Positions 33,703 through 42,191 of a DNA stretch of 64,000 nt are shown in pieces; the first letter of the stretch is position 1; each line of letters opens with the position of its first letter. The position numbers and the translations under genes are program-made. The notes below the pieces were generated by a model. That model was not told where the DNA came from. It saw only the letters and a program-made list of their open reading frames with translations, and searched no databases. Source of the DNA: JBHHUI01 sp965248775 (lineage in GTDB: Bacteria > Chloroflexota > Anaerolineae > Anaerolineales > JBHHUI01); contig OZ252150.1 of NCBI GenBank assembly GCA_965248775.1, positions 5,456,001-5,520,000 of the forward strand, given 5' to 3'.

Positions 33703-33990
33703 GATTTCACTCCCCAATGATCATTGCAAAATGTGACGAAGTGGGGGGAGAAGGTCGAAAGCAACATAGGAGCAGGGGGAACGTCGGTTTTCCGGCGAAA
33801 ATTACTCATCTTCAGCGGTTAAAATTGGATTGAATTCTTCGCAGCTTTCAACGTGACATAAACCACCATATGTGGGTTCATAATCTATAGAGTTCCCGCA
33901 TTTACGGTAAATTTACGCTCCAACTGAAAAATAATATGCACGCAAAGTTGCAAAACCGTGTGGCGGCACCTTAAAAGATGCCCAAACGAG
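33703..33990. other. Non-coding region upstream of the dcw cluster
   Basis: About 290 bases without a credible gene. At 33732-33749 it holds GTGACGAAGTGGGGGG, nearly identical to the GTGGCGAAGTGGGAG part of the MraZ box array 300 bases downstream, and so a possible second, upstream MraZ site. Confidence 0.5.
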
Positions 33991-34019
33991 TTGCACGTGG
34001 CAGCGCTTATGTGTTATAA
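33991..34019 (+). promoter_or_regulatory. Promoter of the dcw cluster (Pmra)
   Basis: TTGCAC (33991-33996), 17-base spacer, TTATAA (34014-34019). The -10 box lies in the first unit of the MraZ-type repeats, and the predicted start falls within the array. Confidence 0.7.
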
Positions 34020-34059
34020 AGTGGCGTATAGTGTCATAAAGTGTGGCGAAGTGGGAGCG
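34010..34059 (+). promoter_or_regulatory. MraZ box array, five units of 10 bp
   Basis: Units starting at 34010, 34020, 34030, 34040 and 34050 all read (A/T)GTGNNNNNN, with NNNNNN being TTATAA, GCGTAT, TCATAA, TGGCGA and GGAGCG. Known MraZ operators are arrays of TGGG or GTGG-type units at about 10-bp spacing just upstream of mraZ. The array covers the -10 box and start, so MraZ would repress its own operon. Confidence 0.8.
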
Positions 34060-34106
34060 CCGGGCGTACTGCTCGGCGTTCCGCCATTAATGACACCTTA
34101 GAACAT

Positions 34107-34556
34107 ATGTTTTTAGGCGAATACAGACATTCTCTTGACGCCAAAGGGCGACTGACAATGCCGGCCAAAGACCGGCACAAGATCGCCGAAGGCTGCGTCA
34201 TCACCAGAGGCTACGAAGCCTGCCTCAATGTCTATACACGCGCCGATTTCGAACGAATATACCACAGAGCTCTGGAGCAGTCACCAACTGATCCAGAGAC
34301 GCGCGACCTTTTCCGCTCGACCTTTTCTCGGGCGGTAGAAGCCGAACTGGACAGCGCCGGACGCATCAATATCCCGATGCAGTTGCGCGAATATGCCGGT
34401 TTGGAGGGGGAGGTCGTGCTTCTCGGTTCCGGACTGTATCTCGAACTCTGGAGCCGTGAGCGCTGGGAGGAGAAGGCATCTCAGATGGACGAACTGAACT
34501 CCAATCCTGCGCGCTTCATTGATAAGGACCTGGCGGTCGGAAAGCTGACCGAATAA
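34107..34556 (+). CDS. mraZ: MraZ, transcriptional regulator of the dcw operon
   Basis: 149 residues from ATG 34107 (MFLGEYRHSLDAKGRL), the canonical MraZ start; an in-frame upstream extension would be encoded by the operator. Two SpoVT/AbrB-like half-domains with DxKGR and DSAGRINIP. MraZ forms ring oligomers that bind tandem GTGG-type boxes upstream of mraZ; such boxes are present here. No good ribosome site precedes the ATG. Confidence 0.95.
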   Translation: MFLGEYRHSLDAKGRLTMPAKDRHKIAEGCVITRGYEACLNVYTRADFERIYHRALEQSPTDPETRDLFRSTFSRAVEAELDSAGRINIPMQLREYAGLEGEVVLLGSGLYLELWSRERWEEKASQMDELNSNPARFIDKDLAVGKLTE

Positions 34557-34579
34557 CAGGGGGAACAGGTCTCCCGCAA

Positions 34580-35497
34580 ATGGGGGCACATGTTCCGGTT
34601 CTTTACCAAGAAGTCATATCCGGTCTGCAACCTAGACCGGGCGGGCGATATATCGACGGAACCGTCGGGCTGGGGGGACATACAAGCGGTCTGCTTGAGG
34701 CCACTACTCCAGATGGCATGGTGCTTGGTATCGACCGTGACCCACAAGCCCTACAGGAAGCCCACCCAAAGCTGGCTGTCTTCGGCGAGCGCGCGATGCT
34801 AAAGCATGGCTCTTATTTGCTAATGGGAGCGTTTGCTGCCGAGGTTGGCTGGGAACAAGTTGATGGCATTCTGCTCGACCTGGGCATCTCTTCCTTGCAA
34901 CTCGAGCGTCCCGAGCGCGGGTTCAGTTTCCGGGAAGCTGGGCCGCTCGATATGCGCTTCGATCCAACCGCTGCCCGCTCAGCCGATGACATTGTCAATG
35001 GCTGGGAGCAGGAAGAGTTGGCGAATGTCCTCTTCCAATTCGGAGAGGAGCGGCAGAGCAGGCGTATCGCCCTGGCGCTAATTGAGGCCCGACCAATCCG
35101 GGATACGCAGCATCTGGCAGAGGTTGTTGCCGCTGCCCGGCGCGGAAAGCGCTCCCGCATCCATCCCGCGACGCGCACGTTCCAGGCTTTGCGGATAGCT
35201 GTCAATGGTGAGTTTGAGGCTGTCCGGGAAGCCCTGCCGCTGGGGATGGACTTGCTTCGACCGGGCGGACGCATGGCCGTAATTGCCTTCCATTCGTTGG
35301 AGGACAGGATTGTGAAGCAAACATTTCGGGAGGTCTCGCGCGAGAAATATGATCCGGCCGATCCAAGGCTCGGCAGAGGGGGAGAAGCGGTTGGGATGCG
35401 GGAGATAACTCGCAAGCCGATTCGACCATCTGAGGCGGAAGTGGCATCGAATCCGCGCAGCCGTAGTGCACGGTTGCGGATTATCGAGAAGTTGTGA
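34580..35497 (+). CDS. rsmH: 16S rRNA (cytosine(1402)-N(4))-methyltransferase
   Basis: 305 residues, methylates N4 of C1402 in the ribosomal P site using SAM. Motifs: VLYQEVISGL, DGTVGLGGHTSGLL (SAM loop), LGIDRDPQAL, DGILLDLGISSLQL, ERGFSFREAGPLDMRFD, and the C-terminal IAFHSLEDRIVKQTF. Complete at the normal length. Start ATG or GTG near 34580 after AGGGGGAACAGG. Its stop overlaps a 37-codon ORF before ftsL. Confidence 0.96.
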   Translation: MGAHVPVLYQEVISGLQPRPGGRYIDGTVGLGGHTSGLLEATTPDGMVLGIDRDPQALQEAHPKLAVFGERAMLKHGSYLLMGAFAAEVGWEQVDGILLDLGISSLQLERPERGFSFREAGPLDMRFDPTAARSADDIVNGWEQEELANVLFQFGEERQSRRIALALIEARPIRDTQHLAEVVAAARRGKRSRIHPATRTFQALRIAVNGEFEAVREALPLGMDLLRPGGRMAVIAFHSLEDRIVKQTFREVSREKYDPADPRLGRGGEAVGMREITRKPIRPSEAEVASNPRSRSARLRIIEKL

Positions 35498-35610
35498 TGA
35501 GTGCGGGAAGCATGAATGCGGTAGCCACGCAGATATTTAGCACGATGGTATTTGTTAGCCTGAGGCGAGTTGGCACGCGCCTTGCAAGCTTGTCTACGAA
35601 AGTCATGTAG
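35497..35610 (+). CDS. Possible 37-residue coupled micro-ORF between rsmH and ftsL
   Basis: The ATG overlaps the rsmH stop (ATGA at 35497-35500), and the stop codon TAG ends 14 bases before the preferred ftsL ATG. It would encode MSAGSMNAVATQIF followed by a hydrophobic and basic stretch (VFVSLRRVGTRLASL). It fills an otherwise odd 120-base gap in a compact operon. No homologue is known to me, and a chance frame is possible. Confidence 0.3.
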   Translation: MSAGSMNAVATQIFSTMVFVSLRRVGTRLASLSTKVM

Positions 35611-35624
35611 ACAGGAAGATGTTG

Positions 35625-36110
35625 ATGGAAGCATATGTTGAAGCACCACGCGAAAACTGGTCCCGCTGGGCAAGAGCCTTTCGAGAGTCGCCCTGGCGAC
35701 GTCAGACGCACATCGTTGCCACGCTGGCTCTCCTCGTCGTGGGTCTGGTTGCGGTGGGCGGCATTTATCTCGCCGAGGCTTCGCGGGCAGCAACAGCTGG
35801 ACGCGATGTGCAGGCCCTACGCGCAGAGCGCGACGAAATGATTCGGCAGAACGAAATGTTGCGAGCCCAGATCGCTCGCCACCAATCTGTTTCAATCTTG
35901 GATCAGCGTGCCCGCCAGCTTGGATTTGTGCCGGCTTCAATTGAACAACTCGAATTTATTTTGATGCCAAATTATAGGTCGCCAAAGACGGTGCAGGAGC
36001 AAACCTTGGAACCGCTGGTTCCCGCGTTGGATGGCCTTCCAGCCTACCAAGAATCGTTAGGGGCCTGGCTCGTGCGCCAGATTCCCGTATTGTTGGGGCA
36101 GGGGAACTAG
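35625..36110 (+). CDS. ftsL: FtsL/DivIC-like cell division protein
   Basis: 161 residues, type II membrane protein: basic cytoplasmic N-terminus (WSRWARAFRESPWRRQ), one membrane helix at about 31-52, then a coiled coil (AGRDVQALRAERDEMIRQN up to ARQLGFVP) of the septum formation initiator type. The LGFVPAS element is the conserved end of FtsL/DivIC coils. Assigned to FtsL by position between rsmH and ftsI; sequence alone would also allow DivIC. ATG at 35625 lies nine bases past AGGA; ATG 35619 is directly against it and less likely. Confidence 0.85.
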   Translation: MEAYVEAPRENWSRWARAFRESPWRRQTHIVATLALLVVGLVAVGGIYLAEASRAATAGRDVQALRAERDEMIRQNEMLRAQIARHQSVSILDQRARQLGFVPASIEQLEFILMPNYRSPKTVQEQTLEPLVPALDGLPAYQESLGAWLVRQIPVLLGQGN

Positions 36111-36113
36111 CGC

Positions 36114-37847
36114 GTGGACGTATTTCGAATGCGGCTCCGCGCCATCGTTGGTCTACTGGTCATCGCCGGAGGTGTAATTGTCTTCCGCCTGGTCAGTTTG
36201 CAGTTTGGCAGTGCCCGCCCTTATTTCAAGGAATTGGCGGACACCGTGACCAGTGTGCCGGTGGTTGTGGAGGCACCTCGTGGACGCATCTTCGACCGCG
36301 ACGGACAGTTGCTCGCCACTAACGCTGTCCATTACGAAATTGGCGTATCGCCACGGTTTGTTACAGACCCGGAGGCAGTCTCGGCTGTTCTGTCCGACGT
36401 ATTAAACCGCTCCGTCTTGGAAATTCGAGAACTGGTCGAGCTACACGACGATGCACAAGGAAACCCGATACTTTATGAACTGTTGGCGCGACCTGTTTCA
36501 GCCGAAATCGGCCAGCAGCTCATTGAAATGTCGAACGATCCAGAAGGACCGGACCTGGGTGGACTGGCGGTCACGCCGATCTCGCTCCGAACATATCCGG
36601 CCGGATCGCTGGCCGCACATGTGATCGGTTTCGTAGGCTACGACAATGAAGGTTATTACGGTGTCGAGGGTTTCTACGACAGCATATTGGCTGGTCACGC
36701 CGTGCGCGGCACCAAATCTGTGGTGCCTTTCGATGTGAGCTTCGACCCCGACCCGGATCAGGGCAACGACATTTATCTGACCCTTGATCGGGAGGTGCAG
36801 TATCTCGCAGAGGAGACGATCGTCAATGCGCTCGCGCAATACGGTGCAGTGAGCGGCAGCATCCTGATCATGGACCCGCGCACAGGCGAAATCCTGGCAA
36901 TGGCGACCTGGCCTTCCTTCGATCCGAACGATCTAAATAATCTGCTAGGGGAAGCGGAAGGTTTGCGTCGCAATCCGGTCATTGGGGAGCAGTTTGAGCC
37001 AGGCTCCACTTTCAAAGTACTCACAATGGCAGCGGCCCTCGAGTCAGGCATGTTCTCGCCGCAGAGCACATATGTGGACAACGGCGTATTGGAATACGGC
37101 GGCGCCATCATTCGAAATTGGGATGGCGGCGCCTGGGGTCTGCAGGATATGACTGGCCTTTTACAACACTCGCTTAATGTGGGTGCTGCCACTCTTTCCA
37201 CGTCGTTGGGTCCAAAAGATTTCTACAGTTATTTGAATGCCTTCGGCGTTGGCCATCGCACGAATATTGATCTGTCCGGCGAAGAGACAGGCAGCCTGAA
37301 ATCACCCGGCGATCCGGACTGGTTTGAATCGGATTTGGCGACAAACGCATTTGGGCAGGGTGTGGCGACTACACCACTGCAACTGTTGACGGCAATCTCC
37401 GCCGTTGCGAACAACGGGGCGATGATGCAACCACACATTCTCAAGCGTGTGGCCGACACAGACTCGAGCTACGAAACGCAGCCGCAGGTGATGGGACGAC
37501 CGATTTCTCCTGAAATCGCCCAAACGTTAACGGAAATGCTTGCCACGAGCCTGAAAGAAGAAGCCTCCGATGCTTTGGTGCCGGGCTACGGCATCACGGG
37601 CAAGACAGGTACAGCCCAGATCCCAACTCCATATGGCTATGATCCGGTGCAAACGATCGCGACTTTTATTGGTTGGGGTCCGACCGACGATCCACGCTTT
37701 ATTGTACTTATCAAATTGGATAAACCTACGGCGTCACCGTGGGGATCAACAACGGCCGCGCCTACATTTAGCCAGATGGTAAAACGACTGGTGGTCCTGA
37801 TGGAAATTCCACCGGACAATGTGCGACATGCACTGGCGGCCCAGTGA
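36114..37847 (+). CDS. ftsI: Penicillin-binding protein 2 / FtsI, septal transpeptidase
   Basis: 577 residues. Short cytoplasmic tail, membrane helix at about 8-27, PBP dimer domain (ARGRIFDRDGQLLATN near 55-70), and a transpeptidase domain from about 240. Active-site motifs: GSTFKV (SxxK, nucleophile Ser), SLN (SxN) and TGKTGTAQ (KTG). No C-terminal PASTA domains, unlike some Gram-positive counterparts. Cross-links septal peptidoglycan with FtsW. Start GTG at 36114, four bases after ftsL, with GGGGAA upstream. Confidence 0.95.
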   Translation: MDVFRMRLRAIVGLLVIAGGVIVFRLVSLQFGSARPYFKELADTVTSVPVVVEAPRGRIFDRDGQLLATNAVHYEIGVSPRFVTDPEAVSAVLSDVLNRSVLEIRELVELHDDAQGNPILYELLARPVSAEIGQQLIEMSNDPEGPDLGGLAVTPISLRTYPAGSLAAHVIGFVGYDNEGYYGVEGFYDSILAGHAVRGTKSVVPFDVSFDPDPDQGNDIYLTLDREVQYLAEETIVNALAQYGAVSGSILIMDPRTGEILAMATWPSFDPNDLNNLLGEAEGLRRNPVIGEQFEPGSTFKVLTMAAALESGMFSPQSTYVDNGVLEYGGAIIRNWDGGAWGLQDMTGLLQHSLNVGAATLSTSLGPKDFYSYLNAFGVGHRTNIDLSGEETGSLKSPGDPDWFESDLATNAFGQGVATTPLQLLTAISAVANNGAMMQPHILKRVADTDSSYETQPQVMGRPISPEIAQTLTEMLATSLKEEASDALVPGYGITGKTGTAQIPTPYGYDPVQTIATFIGWGPTDDPRFIVLIKLDKPTASPWGSTTAAPTFSQMVKRLVVLMEIPPDNVRHALAAQ

Positions 37848-37873
37848 ACAAACTGGCTCCTGGTAAATGATGA

Positions 37874-39304
37874 ATGCTCACACTCGCGCACCTGATCGAT
37901 GCCCTGACAGGTTACACGCTGGCCGGCGCGATGCAGGTGATCACCGATGCAGTGATCGACTCTCGGCTTGCCTCGCCTGGGGCCTTGTTCGTGGCATTGC
38001 CGGGGGAACGCATCGATGGGCACCTATTCCTGGACAAGGCGTTCGAACGCGGTGCAGCGGTCGCGCTGGTGCAGGAGGATGTCAGCGGTGAATTTGACGT
38101 TCTCGACTTACGCCAACCGCTTACGTTTGAACGCGCTGCGAGTTTACAAGCACCAATCTGTCTGCGGGTCGATGATAGTCTCATCGCTCTACAATCAGTT
38201 GCTCGCTACTGGCGGGCGCATTTGGATGTCCGTGTGGTCGGCATCACCGGCAGTGTGGGCAAGACCACCACAAAAGAGATTATCGCGGCCGTTCTCGGTC
38301 GACGGTACCGTACCTTAAAAAGCATAGGCAATCTCAATAACGAGATTGGCCTACCTATAAGTTTGCTTCGTCTCTCCGAAGCGCACGAACGCGCTGTCCT
38401 GGAGATGGGCTTTTATACCGAAGGCGAAATCGCTTTTCTCTGTGATCTGGCACAACCGCAAATAGGCGTGATCACCAATGTCTATCCGGTGCATGTCGAG
38501 CGGGCCGGGAGTTTGGAGAATATCGTCCGGGGTAAAGGTGAATTGGTGGAAGCGTTGCCGGAGGCACCCGAGGGGGTAGCAATTTTGAACGCGGATGAGC
38601 CAGATGTCCTCGGCATGGCATCTCGTACCCATGCTCGTGTGGTGACCTACGGCCTCACCTCCAAGGCAATGCTATGGGCATCAGATGTTGTGGGCTTGGG
38701 GTTGAATGGCATTCGGTTCCAGTTGCACTATCGCAACGAGACCTTGCATCTGACAGTACCCATGCTCGGACGGCATTCGGTGCACACGGCGTTGCGCGCC
38801 GCCGCAGTCGGGCTGGTTGAAGGGCTAGCGTGGCAAGAAATTGTGGAAGGCTTGCAAAGCCCGGAAGCGCAATCGCAGCTCCGCTTGTACGCCGTCTCGG
38901 GGCCGAATGAAAGTCTGATTCTCGATGACAGCTACAACGCCTCGCCCGAGAGTACCGTAGCGGCTCTGAATTTGCTGGCCGAGATGGTCGCACAACGACG
39001 TATTGCAGTGCTTGGAGATATGCTCGAACTGGGTAATTACACCGCCGAAGGGCATCGCGTAGTAGGAGTGCGTGTCGCCGATGTGGCCGATGTCTTGGTC
39101 ACGGTGGGTGAGTTGGCCCACATGATCGCCGCGGAAGCCCGCAAACATGGCATGTCGGAAGAACACATTTTGGAATGTGGCGACCGTGCAACAGCCGAAG
39201 AGGCAATGCGGAAAATGATTCGTAAGGGAGATGTGGTGCTCGTGAAAGGCTCACGCGGCCTGCGGCTGGATTATCTAGTGCAAGCACTGGAGGACCACGA
39301 ATGA
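37874..39304 (+). CDS. murF: UDP-N-acetylmuramoyl-tripeptide--D-alanyl-D-alanine ligase
   Basis: 476 residues. Adds D-Ala-D-Ala to UDP-MurNAc-tripeptide using ATP. ATP loop GSVGKTTTKEII, NNEIGLPISLL, VLEMGFYTEGEI, GVITNVYPVHVERAGS, DDSYNASPEST and GDMLELG are all present. Last four bases overlap the mraY start (ATGA). Confidence 0.96.
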   Translation: MLTLAHLIDALTGYTLAGAMQVITDAVIDSRLASPGALFVALPGERIDGHLFLDKAFERGAAVALVQEDVSGEFDVLDLRQPLTFERAASLQAPICLRVDDSLIALQSVARYWRAHLDVRVVGITGSVGKTTTKEIIAAVLGRRYRTLKSIGNLNNEIGLPISLLRLSEAHERAVLEMGFYTEGEIAFLCDLAQPQIGVITNVYPVHVERAGSLENIVRGKGELVEALPEAPEGVAILNADEPDVLGMASRTHARVVTYGLTSKAMLWASDVVGLGLNGIRFQLHYRNETLHLTVPMLGRHSVHTALRAAAVGLVEGLAWQEIVEGLQSPEAQSQLRLYAVSGPNESLILDDSYNASPESTVAALNLLAEMVAQRRIAVLGDMLELGNYTAEGHRVVGVRVADVADVLVTVGELAHMIAAEARKHGMSEEHILECGDRATAEEAMRKMIRKGDVVLVKGSRGLRLDYLVQALEDHE

Positions 39305-40320
39305 ATGGCGCTGACGCAACATTCGCCCTCACGCTTGCAAGCATTGCCTTTCTGATGACGGTTATCTGGGGCGGTCCGTTGCTGGAATTACTGCGGCGTT
39401 ACAAAATCGGGGAGAGCATTCGTATCGAGGGTCCGCAAACGCACTTTACGAAATTGGGCACACCCACAATGGGCGGCTTGCTCTTCATCTTGCCGGTGTT
39501 GCTTTTCACAGCGTTGCTCAATGTGGTGAATTTGGTGCGGCCGGTAACCGGACGTTCGATATTGCTCCCTTTGGCAGTGCTGGTTGCCACTGGCGCGTTG
39601 GGTGCCTGGGACGATTGGATCGGTATTCGCAGGCGGCAGACCTCCAATGGAGTGAAGGGATTGCGCGGGCGCGACAAGTTTTTATTGCAAAGCGTAATCG
39701 CTGTAGGCGCTGCGCTGGTCCTGTTTTATGGGCTCAATGTTCACAGCCTGGCGTTGCCCGGGTATCCGCGCAAGATCGATTTGGGCATCGCATACATTCC
39801 ACTAGCGGCGTTCATCATTGTGGCTTCCGCCAATGCGATGAACCTGACGGATGGGCTGGATGGGCTGGCTGGCCTGATTGCAGCGACTGCATTTGTTGCC
39901 TACGGACTGATTGCGTTGTTACAGGAGCAAGTATTTCTTGTGCGCTTTTGTTTCACGGTGGTTGGGACTTTATTCGCCTTCCTTTGGTACAACGTCCACC
40001 CCGCGCAATTGTTTATGGGCGACACCGGCTCACTGGCACTAGGCGCGTTGTTGGGGGTAGTCGCGCTCATGACGGGGCAGTGGTTGCTACTGGCAGTGAT
40101 CGCGATTGTGCCGGTTGCAGAAACGCTCTCAACGATTATTCAAGTTGTGAGCGCACAGTTCAGTCGCCGCTTTCTGGGGCGCGACATGCGACCTTTCAAA
40201 ATGAGTCCGCTCCACAATCATTTCGTTTTGTTGGGGTGGAGCGAGACTCAGATTGTACAGCGCTTCTGGTTGGTTTCATTACTGGCCGCGATGATCGGAA
40301 TCGCACTGGCATTGTTGTAA
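39301..40320 (+). CDS. mraY: Phospho-N-acetylmuramoyl-pentapeptide-transferase
   Basis: 339 residues, ten membrane segments. Transfers phospho-MurNAc-pentapeptide to undecaprenyl phosphate to make lipid I. Signatures: GTPTMGGLLF, DDWIGIRRRQTSNGVKG, NAMNLTDGLDGLAG (catalytic Asp pair), GDTGSLALGALLG and KMSPLHNHFVLLGWSE. Complete and typical. Overlaps murF by four bases. Confidence 0.97.
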   Translation: MNGADATFALTLASIAFLMTVIWGGPLLELLRRYKIGESIRIEGPQTHFTKLGTPTMGGLLFILPVLLFTALLNVVNLVRPVTGRSILLPLAVLVATGALGAWDDWIGIRRRQTSNGVKGLRGRDKFLLQSVIAVGAALVLFYGLNVHSLALPGYPRKIDLGIAYIPLAAFIIVASANAMNLTDGLDGLAGLIAATAFVAYGLIALLQEQVFLVRFCFTVVGTLFAFLWYNVHPAQLFMGDTGSLALGALLGVVALMTGQWLLLAVIAIVPVAETLSTIIQVVSAQFSRRFLGRDMRPFKMSPLHNHFVLLGWSETQIVQRFWLVSLLAAMIGIALALL

Positions 40321-40374
40321 GTAATTTGCGGATGGATATTGAGATAAATCACTCGCATACTAAGGGGAAACATC

Positions 40375-40650
40375 ATGCAGGTCGGGCTTCTCTGGTTCGA
40401 CGACGATAAAAAGAAAACGCTGGAAGAAAAAGTGCAGCGAGCGGTAACGCACTATCTCCAGAAATTTGGTCAGCGTCCCTCGGTTTGTTATCTGAACCCG
40501 GTGACGATGAACGGGGGCCCGGAGGACGTCTCGGGTGTGCAATTGCGCACCGCCAAGAATGTTCTCATGCATCACTTCTGGATCGGGTTGGAGGAAAGCG
40601 CCGAGGGCGTGAATGGCAAAACCCGCTCCAATGGAGCTGTCAAGAAATGA
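40375..40650 (+). CDS. Small uncharacterised protein in the dcw cluster
   Basis: 91 residues, soluble, mixed alpha/beta: MQVGLLWFDDDKKK, a helix LEEKVQRAVTHYLQKFG, then RPSVCYLNPVTM and LRTAKNVLMHHFWIGL, ending in a charged tail. AAGGGGAA precedes the ATG by six bases, a good ribosome site. I do not recognise a named family. I think similar short proteins occur in other Chloroflexota, but cannot confirm. Its place between mraY and murD suggests cotranscription with wall genes; the conserved Cys-Tyr and His-His are worth noting. Confidence 0.75.
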   Translation: MQVGLLWFDDDKKKTLEEKVQRAVTHYLQKFGQRPSVCYLNPVTMNGGPEDVSGVQLRTAKNVLMHHFWIGLEESAEGVNGKTRSNGAVKK

Positions 40651-40678
40651 TTGAGGAATGCGGAGACCAGGCTGAACG

Positions 40679-42175
40679 ATGGACAATCCGATTTCGAAGA
40701 TGCAAGCCTCGGAATCCGCTGTCATTCTCGGGCTGGGTAGACAAGGCACAGCACTTGCACGCTACCTGGCGAATCAGGGAACGCACGTTCGCGTAAGCGA
40801 TCTTCGTTCCAAAGCGGAGCTGGCGGATGTGATAGCCAGCCTAGCAGACTTAACAATCGAATATGTGCTTGGCAAGCACCCAGAATCTTTACTCACCAGC
40901 CCCGGCACTCTGTATATCTCAGGGGGTGTGCCGGCAGACGCGCCGCTCGTTGAGGAAGCACGGCTGCAAGGCATTCGTATCTCGAATGACTCGCAGCTGT
41001 TCCTCGACAAAGCGTCGTGTAGCGTTATCGGCGTAACCGGATCCGCGGGCAAGACTACAACAACCGCGCTGCTCGGTCGAATGGGGGTGGCCTCCGGACG
41101 CGCCGGTGAAACCTGGGTTGGTGGCAACATCGGCAATCCGTTGCTGACTGACTTAGAAAGAATGCAGCCCCGGGACCTGGCCGTGATGGAACTCTCCAGC
41201 TTTCAATTGGAGATCATGACGACTAGCCCGACGACTGCAGCTGTACTGAACGTGACGCCGAATCATCTCGATCGGCACGGCTCGATGGAGTTTTATACCT
41301 CCGCCAAAGCTCGTATTCTGGACTTTCAGAACGAGCAAGATAAAGCTGTGCTCGGTTGGGATGACCCTGTCGCCCGGTCGTTCGCAGAGCGTGTACGGGG
41401 AGAGTTGTGGTGGTTCAGTGCTAAAAACGACGGGAGTTTTTTGCAAGGGTGCTGCCTGAAGGGCAAGGAGATCATTCTGCGCAGAGAGGCTACTGAAGTT
41501 GTCGTTGCGACGACGGACGACATCCGCCTGCGGGGGACGCACAACGTGCTCAATGTGCTGGCGGCGTGCACAATTGCTGCTGCCGAGGGCATCGAGCCGG
41601 AAGCAATGCGAAGCGGAATCCGCTTGTTTGCAGGCGTTCCGCATCGACTCGAAGTTGTACGCGAGTCGCGCAATGTCACCTGGGTGAACGACTCCATTGC
41701 CACAGCGCCAGAGCGGAGTCGGGCGGCAGTCCTGTCGTTTGATGAGCCGCTGGTGCTGTTGCTGGGGGGGCGCGATAAAGAGCTCCCTTGGGAGACGCTG
41801 GCTCTTGTAGTCGGCGAACATGTCAGGCACGTGATTTTCTTTGGCGAAGCAGCCGAGCTGATCGAAAACAGCTTTCGGCAGATCTTCGCCAGGGAGGGGA
41901 AAACCTCTCCCGAACCTGTTTTGGTGGATGAGGGATCAGGAAAACTTATAAACATCGAGGGCTCAACTGCCGGGGAAGCAAATGAGCATCCTGATCCCTT
42001 TCCCTTTTCAATGTATCGGGCCGAGAGCATGATTGCGGCTGTGGGTGTCGCTGCAAGAGTGGCACAGGCAGGTGATGTGGTCCTACTCTCGCCCGGATGT
42101 ACGAGTTTTGATGAGTTTGTTGATTTTGAAGCACGCGGTGAAGAGTTTCGTCGGCTGGTAATAGATTTGGATTAA
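40679..42175 (+). CDS. murD: UDP-N-acetylmuramoylalanine--D-glutamate ligase
   Basis: 498 residues. Adds D-Glu to UDP-MurNAc-L-Ala. N-terminal Rossmann-like domain (VILGLGRQGTALARYL), ATP loop GVTGSAGKTTTTALLG, AVMELSSFQLE, NVTPNHLDRHGSME, VWVNDSIATAPE, LLLGGRDKEL and the C-terminal LLSPGCTSFDEFVDFEARGEEFR. Slightly longer than average because of an insert near 415-430 (NIEGSTAGEANEHPD). Start ATG at 40679. Confidence 0.96.
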   Translation: MDNPISKMQASESAVILGLGRQGTALARYLANQGTHVRVSDLRSKAELADVIASLADLTIEYVLGKHPESLLTSPGTLYISGGVPADAPLVEEARLQGIRISNDSQLFLDKASCSVIGVTGSAGKTTTTALLGRMGVASGRAGETWVGGNIGNPLLTDLERMQPRDLAVMELSSFQLEIMTTSPTTAAVLNVTPNHLDRHGSMEFYTSAKARILDFQNEQDKAVLGWDDPVARSFAERVRGELWWFSAKNDGSFLQGCCLKGKEIILRREATEVVVATTDDIRLRGTHNVLNVLAACTIAAAEGIEPEAMRSGIRLFAGVPHRLEVVRESRNVTWVNDSIATAPERSRAAVLSFDEPLVLLLGGRDKELPWETLALVVGEHVRHVIFFGEAAELIENSFRQIFAREGKTSPEPVLVDEGSGKLINIEGSTAGEANEHPDPFPFSMYRAESMIAAVGVAARVAQAGDVVLLSPGCTSFDEFVDFEARGEEFRRLVIDLD

Positions 42176-42191
42176 TGTGTAGCAGGAATAT

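Noticed and set aside
34813..35940. Minus-strand open frame of 375 codons across rsmH and ftsL
   Set aside because: Arg/Ser/Pro-rich antisense frame of GC-rich genes without any start signal or domain.
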